Origin: JAXGQD01 sp964574395
GTDB lineage: Bacteria; Bacillota; Clostridia; Saccharofermentanales; Fastidiosipilaceae
Assembly: GCA_964574395.1 (NCBI GenBank)
Contig: CAZNNL010000010.1
Span: 1-46,644 of the forward strand
Length of the DNA: 46,644 nt
Direction of reading: 5' to 3'
Shown: piece after piece, positions 7,428 to 15,698 of the stretch
How positions within the stretch are numbered: the first letter of the stretch is position 1
Layout: each line of letters starts with the position of its first letter
Translations under genes and position numbers: made by a program
The notes under the pieces: generated by a model
The model's input: the letters and a program-made list of their open reading frames with translations, nothing else
Databases searched by the model: none
Told to the model about the DNA's origin: nothing

Positions 7428-10069
7428 TAAATTTTCTTAGCCTCCTTAATCAGTGCATCCAGACGATTTAATGCGTCAAGCGGTGAAAGTTCCTCAATGC
7501 GCAGAGCTCTAAGCTCATCAATAAGCTCGTTGTAGCGACCATACTGCATTTGCGCGGTGAATAAATTCTGTTCGCCAGGCATTGCCTCTGAGCGCTTTTT
7601 GGTGCGCAATTTCTTTTTATTTTCGTTAACTGCTTCTAAAGTCGCAAGCAATTCCTTGGCCCGCTGCAGGATGCTTTGTGGTATACCAGCAAGCTTAGCC
7701 ACTTCGATGCCATAGCTTTCATCTGCTCCACCTTCGGCAATCTTATGTAAGAAGTAAACATCTTCCCCTTCTTGCTTCACGGTCACATGCACATTAAATA
7801 TCCCATCATTTAACTCACTTAAATCAGTCAATTCATGGAAGTGTGTGGCAAAAAGTGTTCTCGCACCTAAAACTGCCTTCTCAGCGACATATTCAATAGT
7901 AGCCCAGGCGATAGATAAGCCATCGAAGGTTGAAGTTCCTCGTCCAATTTCGTCCAAAATAACGAGACTCTTGGGCGTCGCTTGGTCAATGATATAAGCA
8001 AGCTCTTTCATTTCAACCATGAAAGTTGATTCGCCAGAACCTAAATCATCCGATGCGCCAATGCGTGTAAATATTTGGTCAACTAAGCCTAATTGTGCTT
8101 CTATAGCCGGTACAAAACTGCCCATCTGAGCCATAAGAGAAATTAAGGCTATCTGGCGCATGTAGGTAGATTTACCACCCATATTAGGGCCGGTAATGAT
8201 CGCTAAACGTCTTTCCTCACCATTCATTTGGCAATCGTTAGGTACAAACGCGCCTTTTGACAGCAATCTTTCTACAACAGGGTGGCGGCCATCTTTTATG
8301 TACAATTGATTTGAATTGTCGATATTTGGACGACAATAGTTTTCTCGATCAGCTAGCTCCGCTAATGACTGAAATGCATCCAATTCAGCTAAGGCATTGG
8401 CGCTCTGCGCAAGTAATAGTTCTTCCGCTTTTACTTGTTCACGCAACGCGCTAAACACTTCGTATTCCATTTGGACCAAGCGTTGTTGAGCAGACAGAAT
8501 AGAATCTTCCATTTGCTTCAGTTCTTCGGTAATGAAGCGTTCAGCATTAACTAGCGTTTGTTTACGAACAAAATGTTCAGGTACTTGGTCAAGGTAGGAT
8601 CTGGTCACTTCCAAGTAGTAACCAAACACTTTATTGTAAGCAAGTTTTAAATTCTTGATACCGCTTGCCTCACGTTCCCGTTCTTCGAGGTCAAGTAGCC
8701 ATTTTTTGCCACCCTTAGCCAAATCCTTTAACGCGTCTAGTTCCTGGTTGTAACCGTGAAGAATTAAGCCACCCTCTTTTAATGAAAGTGGTGCATCTTC
8801 GGAAATAGCAGAACGTATCAAAGTACATAATTCTGGAAAATCTTGTAATCGACTTAATAAATCCCTCAACGCAACGCTCTGTACATTGGCTAAACGCCCA
8901 CGTAAACTCGGAATTTTTTCTAGGGATTGGCAGAGGGTGAGAAGTTCACGAGCATTCAGTTGCGCACGACTCAACTTGCCAATCAGACGCGATAAGTCAT
9001 GTAAACCACCTAAGATATCGCGCAATTCTTGCCGTAAAATGAACTGTTCCTTTAATTCAGCTACGGCTTCTTGGCGCGCAAGAATATCCGCTTGATTAAG
9101 CAAAGCTTGTTCAATCCAGGAACGCAGTTTTCTTTGTCCCATAGCTGATTTAGTCTTGTCCATGAGCCAGAGTAAGGAGCCGTACTTTTTGCCATCACGC
9201 ATATTAGCAGTAAGTTCAAGATGACGGCGGCTATTCGGGTCAATGGCCAGATAGTTTTCTGTTTGATAGACCTGCGGCTGCTTTAGGTTGGACGGAACGC
9301 CATGTTGTGTTTCGTCAATATAATTGACGAGGCCCGCCACGGCTTCAGGCCACAGCACCGTACTGGCTTGTTCGGCCATCACCTCGGCCAAACGCTCTTT
9401 GTGAGCACTTGGATTAAAGTACGAATCGGGTTTAACGGTGTATAAAATTGCGACATTGCTTTCAAGCTTATTTTGCATCAGTTCGGCAAAACTCTGATTG
9501 CAAATGATTTCCGATGCCTGATACCTGGCCAATTCCTCTGCTAACTTCGCTTCAGTAGCACCTGTTGCAATCGCCGTACAAAAGAAATCTCCTGTGCTTA
9601 TGTCCACCGCTGATAGACCAAAATAGCGTCCTACTGCATAAATAGCTAGTAAGTAATTGTGTTTACCTTCATCAAGGTTATCCGTATTGGTCACAGTGCC
9701 TGGAGTCACAATGCGCACTATGCCGCGATCAACTAAACCCTTCGTCGTCGCTGGGTCTTGTAACTGTTCGGAGATGGCAACTTTGTAGTTCTTCTGAACT
9801 AGCTTATTAATGTAATTTTCAGCTGCGTGGAAGGGTACACCACACATGGGCGCGCGTTCCTCTTGACCGCAATCACGTGAAGTAAGAGCAATTTCTAGTT
9901 CGGCTGATGCGATAATAGCATCGTCAAAAAACATCTCATAAAAATCACCAAGCCGAAAAAAGAGCAGACAATCAGGTTGTTCTTCCTTCTGTTTAACGTA
10001 TTGTTTCATCATGGGACTAAGTGTCTCCATGTTGATTTGAGAAAGTTTTTCTCGCGGGAGCGTTCTCAC
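7427..10069 (-). CDS. mutS: DNA mismatch repair protein MutS
   Basis: MutS recognises mispairs and small loops. The mismatch-binding motif DFYEMF is near residue 47, the Walker A GPNMGGKST near 628, and DEIGRGTSTFDG and FATHFHEL follow. At 880 residues the length is typical. The start is a GTG whose last two bases and following A form the stop codon of miaB (GTGA overlap), with GAGG about 11 bases upstream. An internal ATG at residue 14 or 20 is an alternative but has no ribosome binding site. Confidence 0.96.
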   Translation of the reverse strand: MRTLPREKLSQINMETLSPMMKQYVKQKEEQPDCLLFFRLGDFYEMFFDDAIIASAELEIALTSRDCGQEERAPMCGVPFHAAENYINKLVQKNYKVAISEQLQDPATTKGLVDRGIVRIVTPGTVTNTDNLDEGKHNYLLAIYAVGRYFGLSAVDISTGDFFCTAIATGATEAKLAEELARYQASEIICNQSFAELMQNKLESNVAILYTVKPDSYFNPSAHKERLAEVMAEQASTVLWPEAVAGLVNYIDETQHGVPSNLKQPQVYQTENYLAIDPNSRRHLELTANMRDGKKYGSLLWLMDKTKSAMGQRKLRSWIEQALLNQADILARQEAVAELKEQFILRQELRDILGGLHDLSRLIGKLSRAQLNARELLTLCQSLEKIPSLRGRLANVQSVALRDLLSRLQDFPELCTLIRSAISEDAPLSLKEGGLILHGYNQELDALKDLAKGGKKWLLDLEEREREASGIKNLKLAYNKVFGYYLEVTRSYLDQVPEHFVRKQTLVNAERFITEELKQMEDSILSAQQRLVQMEYEVFSALREQVKAEELLLAQSANALAELDAFQSLAELADRENYCRPNIDNSNQLYIKDGRHPVVERLLSKGAFVPNDCQMNGEERRLAIITGPNMGGKSTYMRQIALISLMAQMGSFVPAIEAQLGLVDQIFTRIGASDDLGSGESTFMVEMKELAYIIDQATPKSLVILDEIGRGTSTFDGLSIAWATIEYVAEKAVLGARTLFATHFHELTDLSELNDGIFNVHVTVKQEGEDVYFLHKIAEGGADESYGIEVAKLAGIPQSILQRAKELLATLEAVNENKKKLRTKKRSEAMPGEQNLFTAQMQYGRYNELIDELRALRIEELSPLDALNRLDALIKEAKKI

Positions 10070-11553
10070 AAGTATAATTCCTCTAGCTCAGCATTTAATG
10101 AGAATGTTTTGGCTTCCGTTATTTTAACACGACAGAATTTTCCTTCCAGCCAATTGCCAAGCTCCACCTCGTTATACTGCCTCAATCCGTATTTACTTCT
10201 TAGTTCTTCTGAGATAGTGAAATTAATCAGATGAAAGTCGGATGCTCTACCAGTGAACCTTTGCTCTAAGTGGTCGCTGACGCCTTCGATTAAGACCTCG
10301 AAGCTCTTACCCAAGCGTGCTTGATTGGCGCGTAGGCTATTTTCATTTTGAAGGTCTACCAAACGTCCGAAACGCTCTGTCATCACTTCTTCATTTACTT
10401 GCTCATCTAAAAGTGCTGCGGGCGTACCGTGTCTTGGTGAATACTGGAACGTGAAAGCAGAATCAAAACCAACTTCCTCTACAACACGCAGTGTTGCGTT
10501 GAAGTCATCTTCCGTCTCGCCCGGGAATCCAACAATTATATCCGTTGTCAATGATATCTCAGGAAGGCGTTTTTTCGCTTCAGAAACAATGTTCAAATAT
10601 TGCTCGCTGTCATAATGACGATTCATTTTCTTAAGAATCCTGTCACTTCCAGATTGCATAGGCAGGTGCAGATGGCGCTCAATTTGTGGATAAGCAGCCA
10701 TCACATCTAATAGCTCGAGCGAGATATCCTTAGGGTGTGATGTCATGAAGCGCACTCTTCTAATACTAGTCTCTGTGCAGATACGTCTTAAGAGTCCGGC
10801 AAAAGAACAGCTTGTTTCAGAATGGTTTTTGCCATCTGTACCATAAGAATTCACATTCTGGCCTAAAAGCATGACTTCGCCAAACCCTTCCTCATGTAGC
10901 TGCTTTACCTCACGTATGATATCCTCCGCCTTCCTGCTTCTTTCTCGTCCTCGCGTATACGGCACGATACAGTAGGTGCAGAAATTGTTGCAACCGTACA
11001 TAATGGTGACAAGCGCACGATGCTTGCGTTCGTGTACGACACTTAAGCCTTCAACAATGACATCCTCATTGCTGATGTCATAAACTTTCCGGCTTCCAGA
11101 TAGACGTCTTAACATCAGCTCGCCTAAACGATAAATATCCTCTGGTCCAAACATCAGGTCAACAAAAGGATAGGATTGCTTAACCTTTTCAACATGCTCG
11201 TCGATTTTCATCATGCAGCCACAAACGGCGACCAGCATATCTTTATTGCTGCTGCGCTGTTTTTTAGTTCTTCCGAGATGCCCAAAGAATTTTTGGTCAG
11301 CATTTTCTCGAATACTACAGGTGTTAAAAATTAGGAAGTCGGCATTTTCCCACGAATCAGCAGCGACAAAACCCATGTCTTCAATCTGAGCAGCCAATGT
11401 TTCTGAATCATGGTCATTTAACTGGCATCCAAAGGTTTGAATGAAGTACGTTTTTTGCATGGGGTGCAGGTCTCTTACTTGTTTACGGTACTCCGCTTGC
11501 ACTTCCATTACTTCAGGTAAAATTGTTTGAATGTTTTCTTGCGTTGTTCTCAC
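10066..11553 (-). CDS. miaB: tRNA-2-methylthio-N6-dimethylallyladenosine synthase
   Basis: This radical-SAM methylthiotransferase converts i6A37 to ms2i6A37, acting after MiaA. The N-terminal UPF0004 domain begins with YFIQTFGCQLNDHDSE and supplies the auxiliary cluster cysteines. The radical-SAM motif is CNNFCTYC (C-X3-C-X2-C) in the stretch MYGCNNFCTYCIVPYTRGRE. A TRAM domain ends the 495 residues. The start is a GTG with no strong ribosome binding site, 22 bases after the SDR gene. The N-terminal extension of about 30 residues before the domain is common in Firmicute MiaB. Confidence 0.95.
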   Translation of the reverse strand: MRTTQENIQTILPEVMEVQAEYRKQVRDLHPMQKTYFIQTFGCQLNDHDSETLAAQIEDMGFVAADSWENADFLIFNTCSIRENADQKFFGHLGRTKKQRSSNKDMLVAVCGCMMKIDEHVEKVKQSYPFVDLMFGPEDIYRLGELMLRRLSGSRKVYDISNEDVIVEGLSVVHERKHRALVTIMYGCNNFCTYCIVPYTRGRERSRKAEDIIREVKQLHEEGFGEVMLLGQNVNSYGTDGKNHSETSCSFAGLLRRICTETSIRRVRFMTSHPKDISLELLDVMAAYPQIERHLHLPMQSGSDRILKKMNRHYDSEQYLNIVSEAKKRLPEISLTTDIIVGFPGETEDDFNATLRVVEEVGFDSAFTFQYSPRHGTPAALLDEQVNEEVMTERFGRLVDLQNENSLRANQARLGKSFEVLIEGVSDHLEQRFTGRASDFHLINFTISEELRSKYGLRQYNEVELGNWLEGKFCRVKITEAKTFSLNAELEELYL

Positions 11554-11575
11554 GTTATACTACTTTCTAATGCTA

Positions 11576-12343
11576 TTAACTGGCAAAACCACCATCAACA
11601 GCGAAATCTTGACATGTTATAAATGAGGCTTCTTCAGATGCTAGGAAAGCAACTGCTGCAGCCACCTCTTCCGGTCTTCCCAACCTTGATAATGGCGTTT
11701 GATCAATAAGGCTCTGCACATCTGAATCGGACAATTGTTTATTCATTTTCCCGTTTATTACACCTGGGCAAACACAATTTACCCTTATGCCAGAAGGTCC
11801 TAGTTCTTTACCCAGCGCTTTGGTAAACCCTATCAAACCCGCTTTGGACGCAGAATAGGCTACTTCAAATGAAGCACCCACTTGGCCCCAAACCGAGGAA
11901 ATGTTGATAATGCTACCACCTCTGCGATTAAGCATTTGCGGGATAAAGGCGCGACTCAAACGGTAGACAGGCGTTAGGTTGATATTTTGGACTTCTTGCC
12001 ACTCCTCTTCACTTAGTTCTGTGAGTAGCTTTTGGCTGGCGATTCCAGCATTGTTAACTAGACAATCTACCGTTTTGAAATCCTTTAGAACAGCTTTCGC
12101 AAAGCTCTCACATTCGGTAGGATTGCCAAGATCCAAACTATAAGCTTTAATCTTTAGTTTGTAGTGTTTTAATTCATTTACTAGCTCTACAGCGGCATCC
12201 ATATGCCGGTGTGCCTGCAAAGCGAGATTCCAGCCTTCTTTTGCCATACGCATAGCAATAGCGCGACCAATGTCGCCTGAAGCCCCCGTAATCACGGCGG
12301 TTTTCGTAATTCTTTCTGGTTCATTCATGATAATTTGAAACAT
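11576..12343 (-). CDS. SDR-family NAD(P)H reductase, FabG/YmfI type
   Basis: This is a classical short-chain reductase of about 255 residues. It has the cofactor glycine motif TGASGDIG, NNAG, the catalytic Ser in INISSVWGQ, and Y-X3-K in VAYSASK. The SSVWGQVGASFEVAYSASKA and RVNCVCPGVI stretches resemble the YmfI family, which in B. subtilis reduces the EF-P 5-aminopentanone modification, more than the fatty-acid FabG. The family cannot be settled from sequence alone. There is no acyl-carrier gene beside it, and it heads the miaB-mutS-mutL-miaA-hfq run, so a translation-related role is plausible. The start is uncertain: a TTG at 12346 is next to the ATG used here, another ATG lies at 12328, and none has a clear ribosome binding site. 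Confidence 0.8.
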   Translation of the reverse strand: MFQIIMNEPERITKTAVITGASGDIGRAIAMRMAKEGWNLALQAHRHMDAAVELVNELKHYKLKIKAYSLDLGNPTECESFAKAVLKDFKTVDCLVNNAGIASQKLLTELSEEEWQEVQNINLTPVYRLSRAFIPQMLNRRGGSIINISSVWGQVGASFEVAYSASKAGLIGFTKALGKELGPSGIRVNCVCPGVINGKMNKQLSDSDVQSLIDQTPLSRLGRPEEVAAAVAFLASEEASFITCQDFAVDGGFAS

Positions 12344-12392
12344 CAATCTATTTTAGCGACAATTCGTCTTCTAAACAAGCGGGGATAGATGA

Positions 12393-12418
12393 AAGGAGAG
12401 GCAATCAAGCCCCTCCTT
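12393..12418 (-). terminator. Weak terminator-like hairpin after the larA remnant
   Basis: On the minus strand AAGGAGGGGC and GCCTCTCCTT form a 10-bp stem with one G-U pair and a 6-base loop. The T tract that follows is poor, so termination may be partial. Confidence 0.4.
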
Positions 12419-12481
12419 CGTATCTAACTAAGATTATTTTGTAAAGCATGCAGCTTAATGGTATTCCTTATGATAGGCGCT

Positions 12482-13102
12482 TTAGCCACTACAGGGGTGT
12501 CCATCAGTACACACTTCACTGTTTTGACTTGGGTCTTTCATACACAGATGCACAGCAGTTGTTTTAAAAGCCAACGGTAAAGCCAAAATATTAGGATTAG
12601 GACCAACAAATTTCCTGCAAGCATCTTCTAGCGCTTCTTCAATTGTTGCTCTCGTTTTCAAACCCATACCTCTGGCATAACCTGGTTCTTGGGCACCGAC
12701 CAAGTAGATTGCACTTGTATTTTTTTCAGCAATGTGACCACAACTAATCATGGAGAAACCATGGAAAGGGTGGAAAGCATTGGCAAAACGATATTGTCTG
12801 ATATATTCCTCATTGGTAGCATAATACTCACCTAAACGGTTCATGTCAGGCAGAACGTTCATTTTGTCATGCTGGAAATCATCGTACATTTCGCGAATAT
12901 ATGGCCACATAGGATCGTTAAAGTAACCATTACATAACGAGGCACAGATAATGACGCAATTATCGCTCATAACACGTTTGTGACGAATAACTTGAGCAGA
13001 TAGCGCTTGCATTAGCATGATGGGGTTTGTGCCCATACCGTCAGCGTAATGAAAAAACTGGGGCATACCAAACACCATGACGTCGTATTTCTTTTCTACT
13101 AC
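12482..13102 (-). pseudogene. C-terminal remnant of a LarA-like (DUF2088) nickel-pincer enzyme
   Basis: The sequence matches the C-terminal half of LarA-type lactate racemase homologues; whole proteins are about 420 residues. It includes VFGMPQFFHYADGMGTNP and AFHPFHGFSM. The similarity continues upstream of the first ATG (13078) as VVEKKYDV and then meets a stop at 13105-13103, so the N-terminal half is missing. A different gene, DUF3842, starts on the other strand 38 bases beyond that stop. The N-terminal domain that binds the nickel-pincer cofactor is absent, so the product cannot be a complete racemase. It is either a decaying fragment or, less likely, a reduced protein starting at 13078. 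Confidence 0.7.
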
Positions 13103-13142
13103 TTATGCTATGCTTTTAGCAAATAAATTATTGAGGTATTTT

Positions 13143-13571
13143 ATGAAAAAACAGCATATTTTAGTTATTGACGGACAAGGTGGAAAACTTGGCGCACAAC
13201 TCATATCTATCTTGAAATCTGAATTGCAAAACACTGAGATTATTGCTGTTGGTACTAACGGGATAGCTTCATCTAATATGATGAAAGCAGGACCTAGTTA
13301 TGCTGCAACCGGAGAAAATGCAGTTATTGTGGCTTGTCGTAAAGCTGATATCATTGTCGGTCCAATAGGAATAGTTATCGCAGATTCGTTACAAGGAGAA
13401 CTTACACCTAAAATGGCTTTAGCAATCGCTCAAGCAGACGCTCACCGTGTATTAATTCCAGTAAATCGTTGTAATAATTTTGTGGCAGGATTGCAATTCC
13501 AAGCTGTCTCTGAGTTAATAGATTCTGCAATAATGAAAATTAATAAATTAGTTTCTGAGTCGTGTGATTAA
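13143..13571 (+). CDS. DUF3842 family protein
   Basis: A 142-residue protein of a conserved Clostridia family of unknown function. It begins with a Rossmann-like strand-turn MKKQHILVIDGQGGKLGAQL and carries the family blocks AVGTNGIASSNMMKAG, ADIIVGPIGIVIADSL and VLIPVNRCNN. The glycine-rich first turn suggests nucleotide binding, but no reaction is known. I start it at the ATG at 13143 because GAGGT lies 7 bases upstream; a longer frame opens at 13077 but its extra 22 residues are unlike the family. It is the first plus-strand gene next to the larA remnant. Confidence 0.85.
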   Translation: MKKQHILVIDGQGGKLGAQLISILKSELQNTEIIAVGTNGIASSNMMKAGPSYAATGENAVIVACRKADIIVGPIGIVIADSLQGELTPKMALAIAQADAHRVLIPVNRCNNFVAGLQFQAVSELIDSAIMKINKLVSESCD

Positions 13572-13586
13572 CAGTTATTTAGTAAT

Positions 13587-13614
13587 TTGTGTACTGGTGT
13601 TCTTGTGCTAGAAT
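13587..13614 (+). promoter_or_regulatory. Promoter of the ECF transporter gene
   Basis: TTGTGT (13587-13592), 16 bases, then an extended -10 TGC-TAGAAT (13606-13614) puts the start near 13621, about 107 bases before the start codon. Confidence 0.55.
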
Positions 13615-13620
13615 AGTTTC

Positions 13621-13727
13621 AGCGTAAACAGCAGTTTACAGTCCTCTTTTTTCGTTCAGTCGTTATTGTAGATATCAGTAGGTATCGACCTGCGCATAAG
13701 CGTGGCCGATATTTTTTGGAGTAGAAA
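13621..13727 (+). promoter_or_regulatory. Structured leader, candidate riboswitch or attenuator of the ECF gene
   Basis: The leader holds a 6-bp hairpin (GTAAAC 13624-13629 with GTTTAC 13634-13639), a T6 run, then a terminator-like hairpin at 13683-13711 that runs straight into T6 (13712-13717) and the ribosome binding site GGAG (13718-13721). The 3' arm GATAT (13708-13712) can pair with ATATC at 13672-13676 or, as CGATA, with TATCG at 13683-13687. Two 5' arms competing for one 3' arm is what a switching leader needs. I do not recognise the class; the TPP and T-box signatures are absent. Confidence 0.5.
13683..13717 (+). terminator. Intrinsic terminator inside the ECF leader
   Basis: TATCG/CGATA closes the stem, a short internal loop follows, and a second helix includes GCGC/GCGT around an ATAA loop. 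Six T residues follow directly. It lies upstream of the start codon, so it would act as an attenuator. Confidence 0.65.
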
Positions 13728-14261
13728 ATGAAAAACATGAATCAAACGAAAAAAATTACCATTGCTGCAATTAGCTTAGCCTTATGTATGCTACTGCCAT
13801 TTTTGACTGGACAAATACCACAATTTGGCCAAGCGTTAGCTCCCATGCATATACCTGTCTTGCTTTGCGGCTTTTTAATTGGTGGACCCTGGGCTGCTGC
13901 TGTTGGTTTTATTGCACCTTTGTTGCGTAATTTATTGTTCGGTATGCCACCTTTCTTCCCTGCCGCTATTTCGATGTCATTTGAAATGACCACCTATGGT
14001 CTAATTGCAGGATTAGTATATAGATCTCTTCCTAAAAAAGTGACATCAGTATTCGTTTCCTTGATAACAGCAATGCTGGCTGGCCGGATCGTCTGGGGTA
14101 TTGCACGTTATATTCTTTCCTTTATTGCTGGTCCCGCTTTCTCATTTGAGATGTTTTTAGCTGGCGCCTTTTTAACCGCTGTTCCAGGTATAATCTTGCA
14201 CATTATTCTAATCCCTGTAATTGTCATCGCTCTTCAAAAAGCGAAACTTATGGAAAGCTAA
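13728..14261 (+). CDS. ECF transporter S component (substrate-binding membrane subunit)
   Basis: A 177-residue, strongly hydrophobic protein with about five to six membrane segments: around residues 8-28, 40-60, 80-98, 107-130, 140-155 and 158-172. The block APMHIPVLLCGFLIGGPW and the following GFIAPLLRNLLFGMP are typical of an S-component family common in Clostridia. S components pair with a shared energising module (EcfT, EcfA, EcfA'), which is not in this window, so it must be encoded elsewhere. The substrate is probably a vitamin or cofactor precursor but cannot be named. GGAG lies 6 bases before the ATG. Confidence 0.82.
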   Translation: MKNMNQTKKITIAAISLALCMLLPFLTGQIPQFGQALAPMHIPVLLCGFLIGGPWAAAVGFIAPLLRNLLFGMPPFFPAAISMSFEMTTYGLIAGLVYRSLPKKVTSVFVSLITAMLAGRIVWGIARYILSFIAGPAFSFEMFLAGAFLTAVPGIILHIILIPVIVIALQKAKLMES

Positions 14262-14286
14262 TCACCGTTTCTCGTTATATTTTTCT

Positions 14287-14323
14287 GTCGTGCCAAATTA
14301 GTCGCAAATTTGGCGCCCACGAC
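14287..14323 (+). other. Long stem-loop between the ECF gene and dapL
   Basis: GTCGTG (14287-14292) pairs with CACGAC (14318-14323), and CCAAATT (14293-14299) pairs with AATTTGG (14307-14313), leaving a four-base bulge on the 3' side. There is no T tract after it. It may stabilise the ECF mRNA 3' end or be a weak terminator. Confidence 0.5.
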
Positions 14324-14409
14324 CCGCGGATTCGGAGACAAAACTTTCACAGCTAGCCTTAAATGCAGAAGTTCGATAGAATTTATACATTATTCTCAGG
14401 AGGCTTTAC

Positions 14410-15618
14410 ATGATCAAGATTAACCAAAACTATTTAGATTTAGAAAAATCCTACTTGTTTACAGATATTGCGAGAAAAGTGCAAGAATTTAGCGAAACTA
14501 AACCAGAGCTAAGTATTATCCGCTTAGGGATTGGTGATGTAACGCTTCCGCTTCCGGAAGTTGTCATCACGGCACTAAAGAAAGCGACAGATGACCAATC
14601 TAACGCGGAAACATTCCACGGCTATGGTCCCGAACAAGGTTATGCTTGGCTTAGGGAAAAGATTGCAGCGCAAGACTTTCAAGCGCATGGATTAAACATC
14701 AACGCAGAAGATATTTTTGTTAGCGACGGTGCCAAATGTGATACCGGAAACTTTTTAGACATTCTTGGTGAAGATATTACTGTAGCTGTTGCGGATCCAG
14801 TTTATCCTGTCTACGTTGATACGAACATCATGGTTGGTAGAAAATCCAAAATTACGAAACTTCCCTCAACAAAGGAAACAGGTTTCATGCCTAAGCCACC
14901 AAGTGAAGCTTATGATTTAATTTACCTATGCTCACCTAACAACCCAACGGGTGCAGTTGCGAGTCGTGAAGAACTGCAAGCATGGGTTGATTACGCTCTA
15001 AAACACAAATCGCTCATTCTTTTCGATGCTGCTTACGAAGCGTTTATTCGTAATGATGCACCACGTAGCATTTATGAAATACCTGGTGCAAATAAGTGTG
15101 CAGTTGAGTTCAGAAGCTATTCTAAAACAGCAGGTTTCACAGGTATGCGTTGTGGATATACTGTAATACCTAAAGAACTAACCATCGCTGATGAAGCTGG
15201 AAATGCAGTTGAATTACACGGACTCTGGTCTAGAAGACAAACCACAAAATTTAACGGAGCTTCATACATCATACAAAGAGCTGCTGAGGCACTCTACACC
15301 CCTGAAGGTCAAGCACAGTGTAAAGCAAATATTGACTATTACTTAAGCAACGCAGCCCTTCTCAAAGCAGGACTAACAGAATTGGGTTATACCTGTAGTG
15401 GTGGTGAAAACTCGCCCTATGTATGGGTGGAAGTACCTGAAGGCTATGATTCTTGGTCATTCTTCGATTATCTATTGCGCGAATTCTCGCTTGTTACAAC
15501 TCCTGGTTCTGGTTTTGGAGCACATGGTGAAGGCTACATTCGTTTATCAGCATTCTGCTCTAAAGACGCTGCTACTACTGCTGTTGAACGCTTTAGATCA
15601 CGCTCAGAGAAAAAATAA
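14410..15618 (+). CDS. dapL: LL-diaminopimelate aminotransferase
   Basis: DapL converts tetrahydrodipicolinate to LL-diaminopimelate in one step, the short route to meso-DAP for peptidoglycan and lysine. It is a fold-type I PLP enzyme of 402 residues, the usual length. Family features are SYLFTDIARKV and RLGIGDVTLPLP near the N-terminus, YLCSPNNPTGA, and the PLP lysine K239 in SYSKTAGFTGMRCGYT. AGGAGG lies 6 bases before the ATG. No other dap genes are near, so it is probably transcribed alone. Confidence 0.95.
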   Translation: MIKINQNYLDLEKSYLFTDIARKVQEFSETKPELSIIRLGIGDVTLPLPEVVITALKKATDDQSNAETFHGYGPEQGYAWLREKIAAQDFQAHGLNINAEDIFVSDGAKCDTGNFLDILGEDITVAVADPVYPVYVDTNIMVGRKSKITKLPSTKETGFMPKPPSEAYDLIYLCSPNNPTGAVASREELQAWVDYALKHKSLILFDAAYEAFIRNDAPRSIYEIPGANKCAVEFRSYSKTAGFTGMRCGYTVIPKELTIADEAGNAVELHGLWSRRQTTKFNGASYIIQRAAEALYTPEGQAQCKANIDYYLSNAALLKAGLTELGYTCSGGENSPYVWVEVPEGYDSWSFFDYLLREFSLVTTPGSGFGAHGEGYIRLSAFCSKDAATTAVERFRSRSEKK

Positions 15619-15636
15619 TAACATGACACTATAATC

Positions 15637-15670
15637 AAAAAAGCCGTCAATAACGAAATATTGTCGGCTT
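15637..15670. terminator. Bidirectional terminator between dapL and carA
   Basis: AAGCCGTCAATA (15641-15652) pairs with TATTGTCGGCTT (15659-15670) with one T-T mismatch. On the minus strand it is followed by T6 (15642-15637), making it a strong terminator for carA; in the dapL direction the T tract is poor. Confidence 0.8.
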
Positions 15671-15698
15671 ATTCATATCCTCAATCAAAATCTTTTTT

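Noticed and set aside
13077..13142. Longer N-terminus for the DUF3842 protein
   Set aside because: The extra 22 residues precede the family start, overlap the larA remnant on the other strand, and the ATG at 13143 has the ribosome binding site.
13572..13727. Known vitamin riboswitch class (TPP, cobalamin, FMN) before the ECF gene
   Set aside because: The conserved core sequences of these classes are absent and the leader is too short for most of them.
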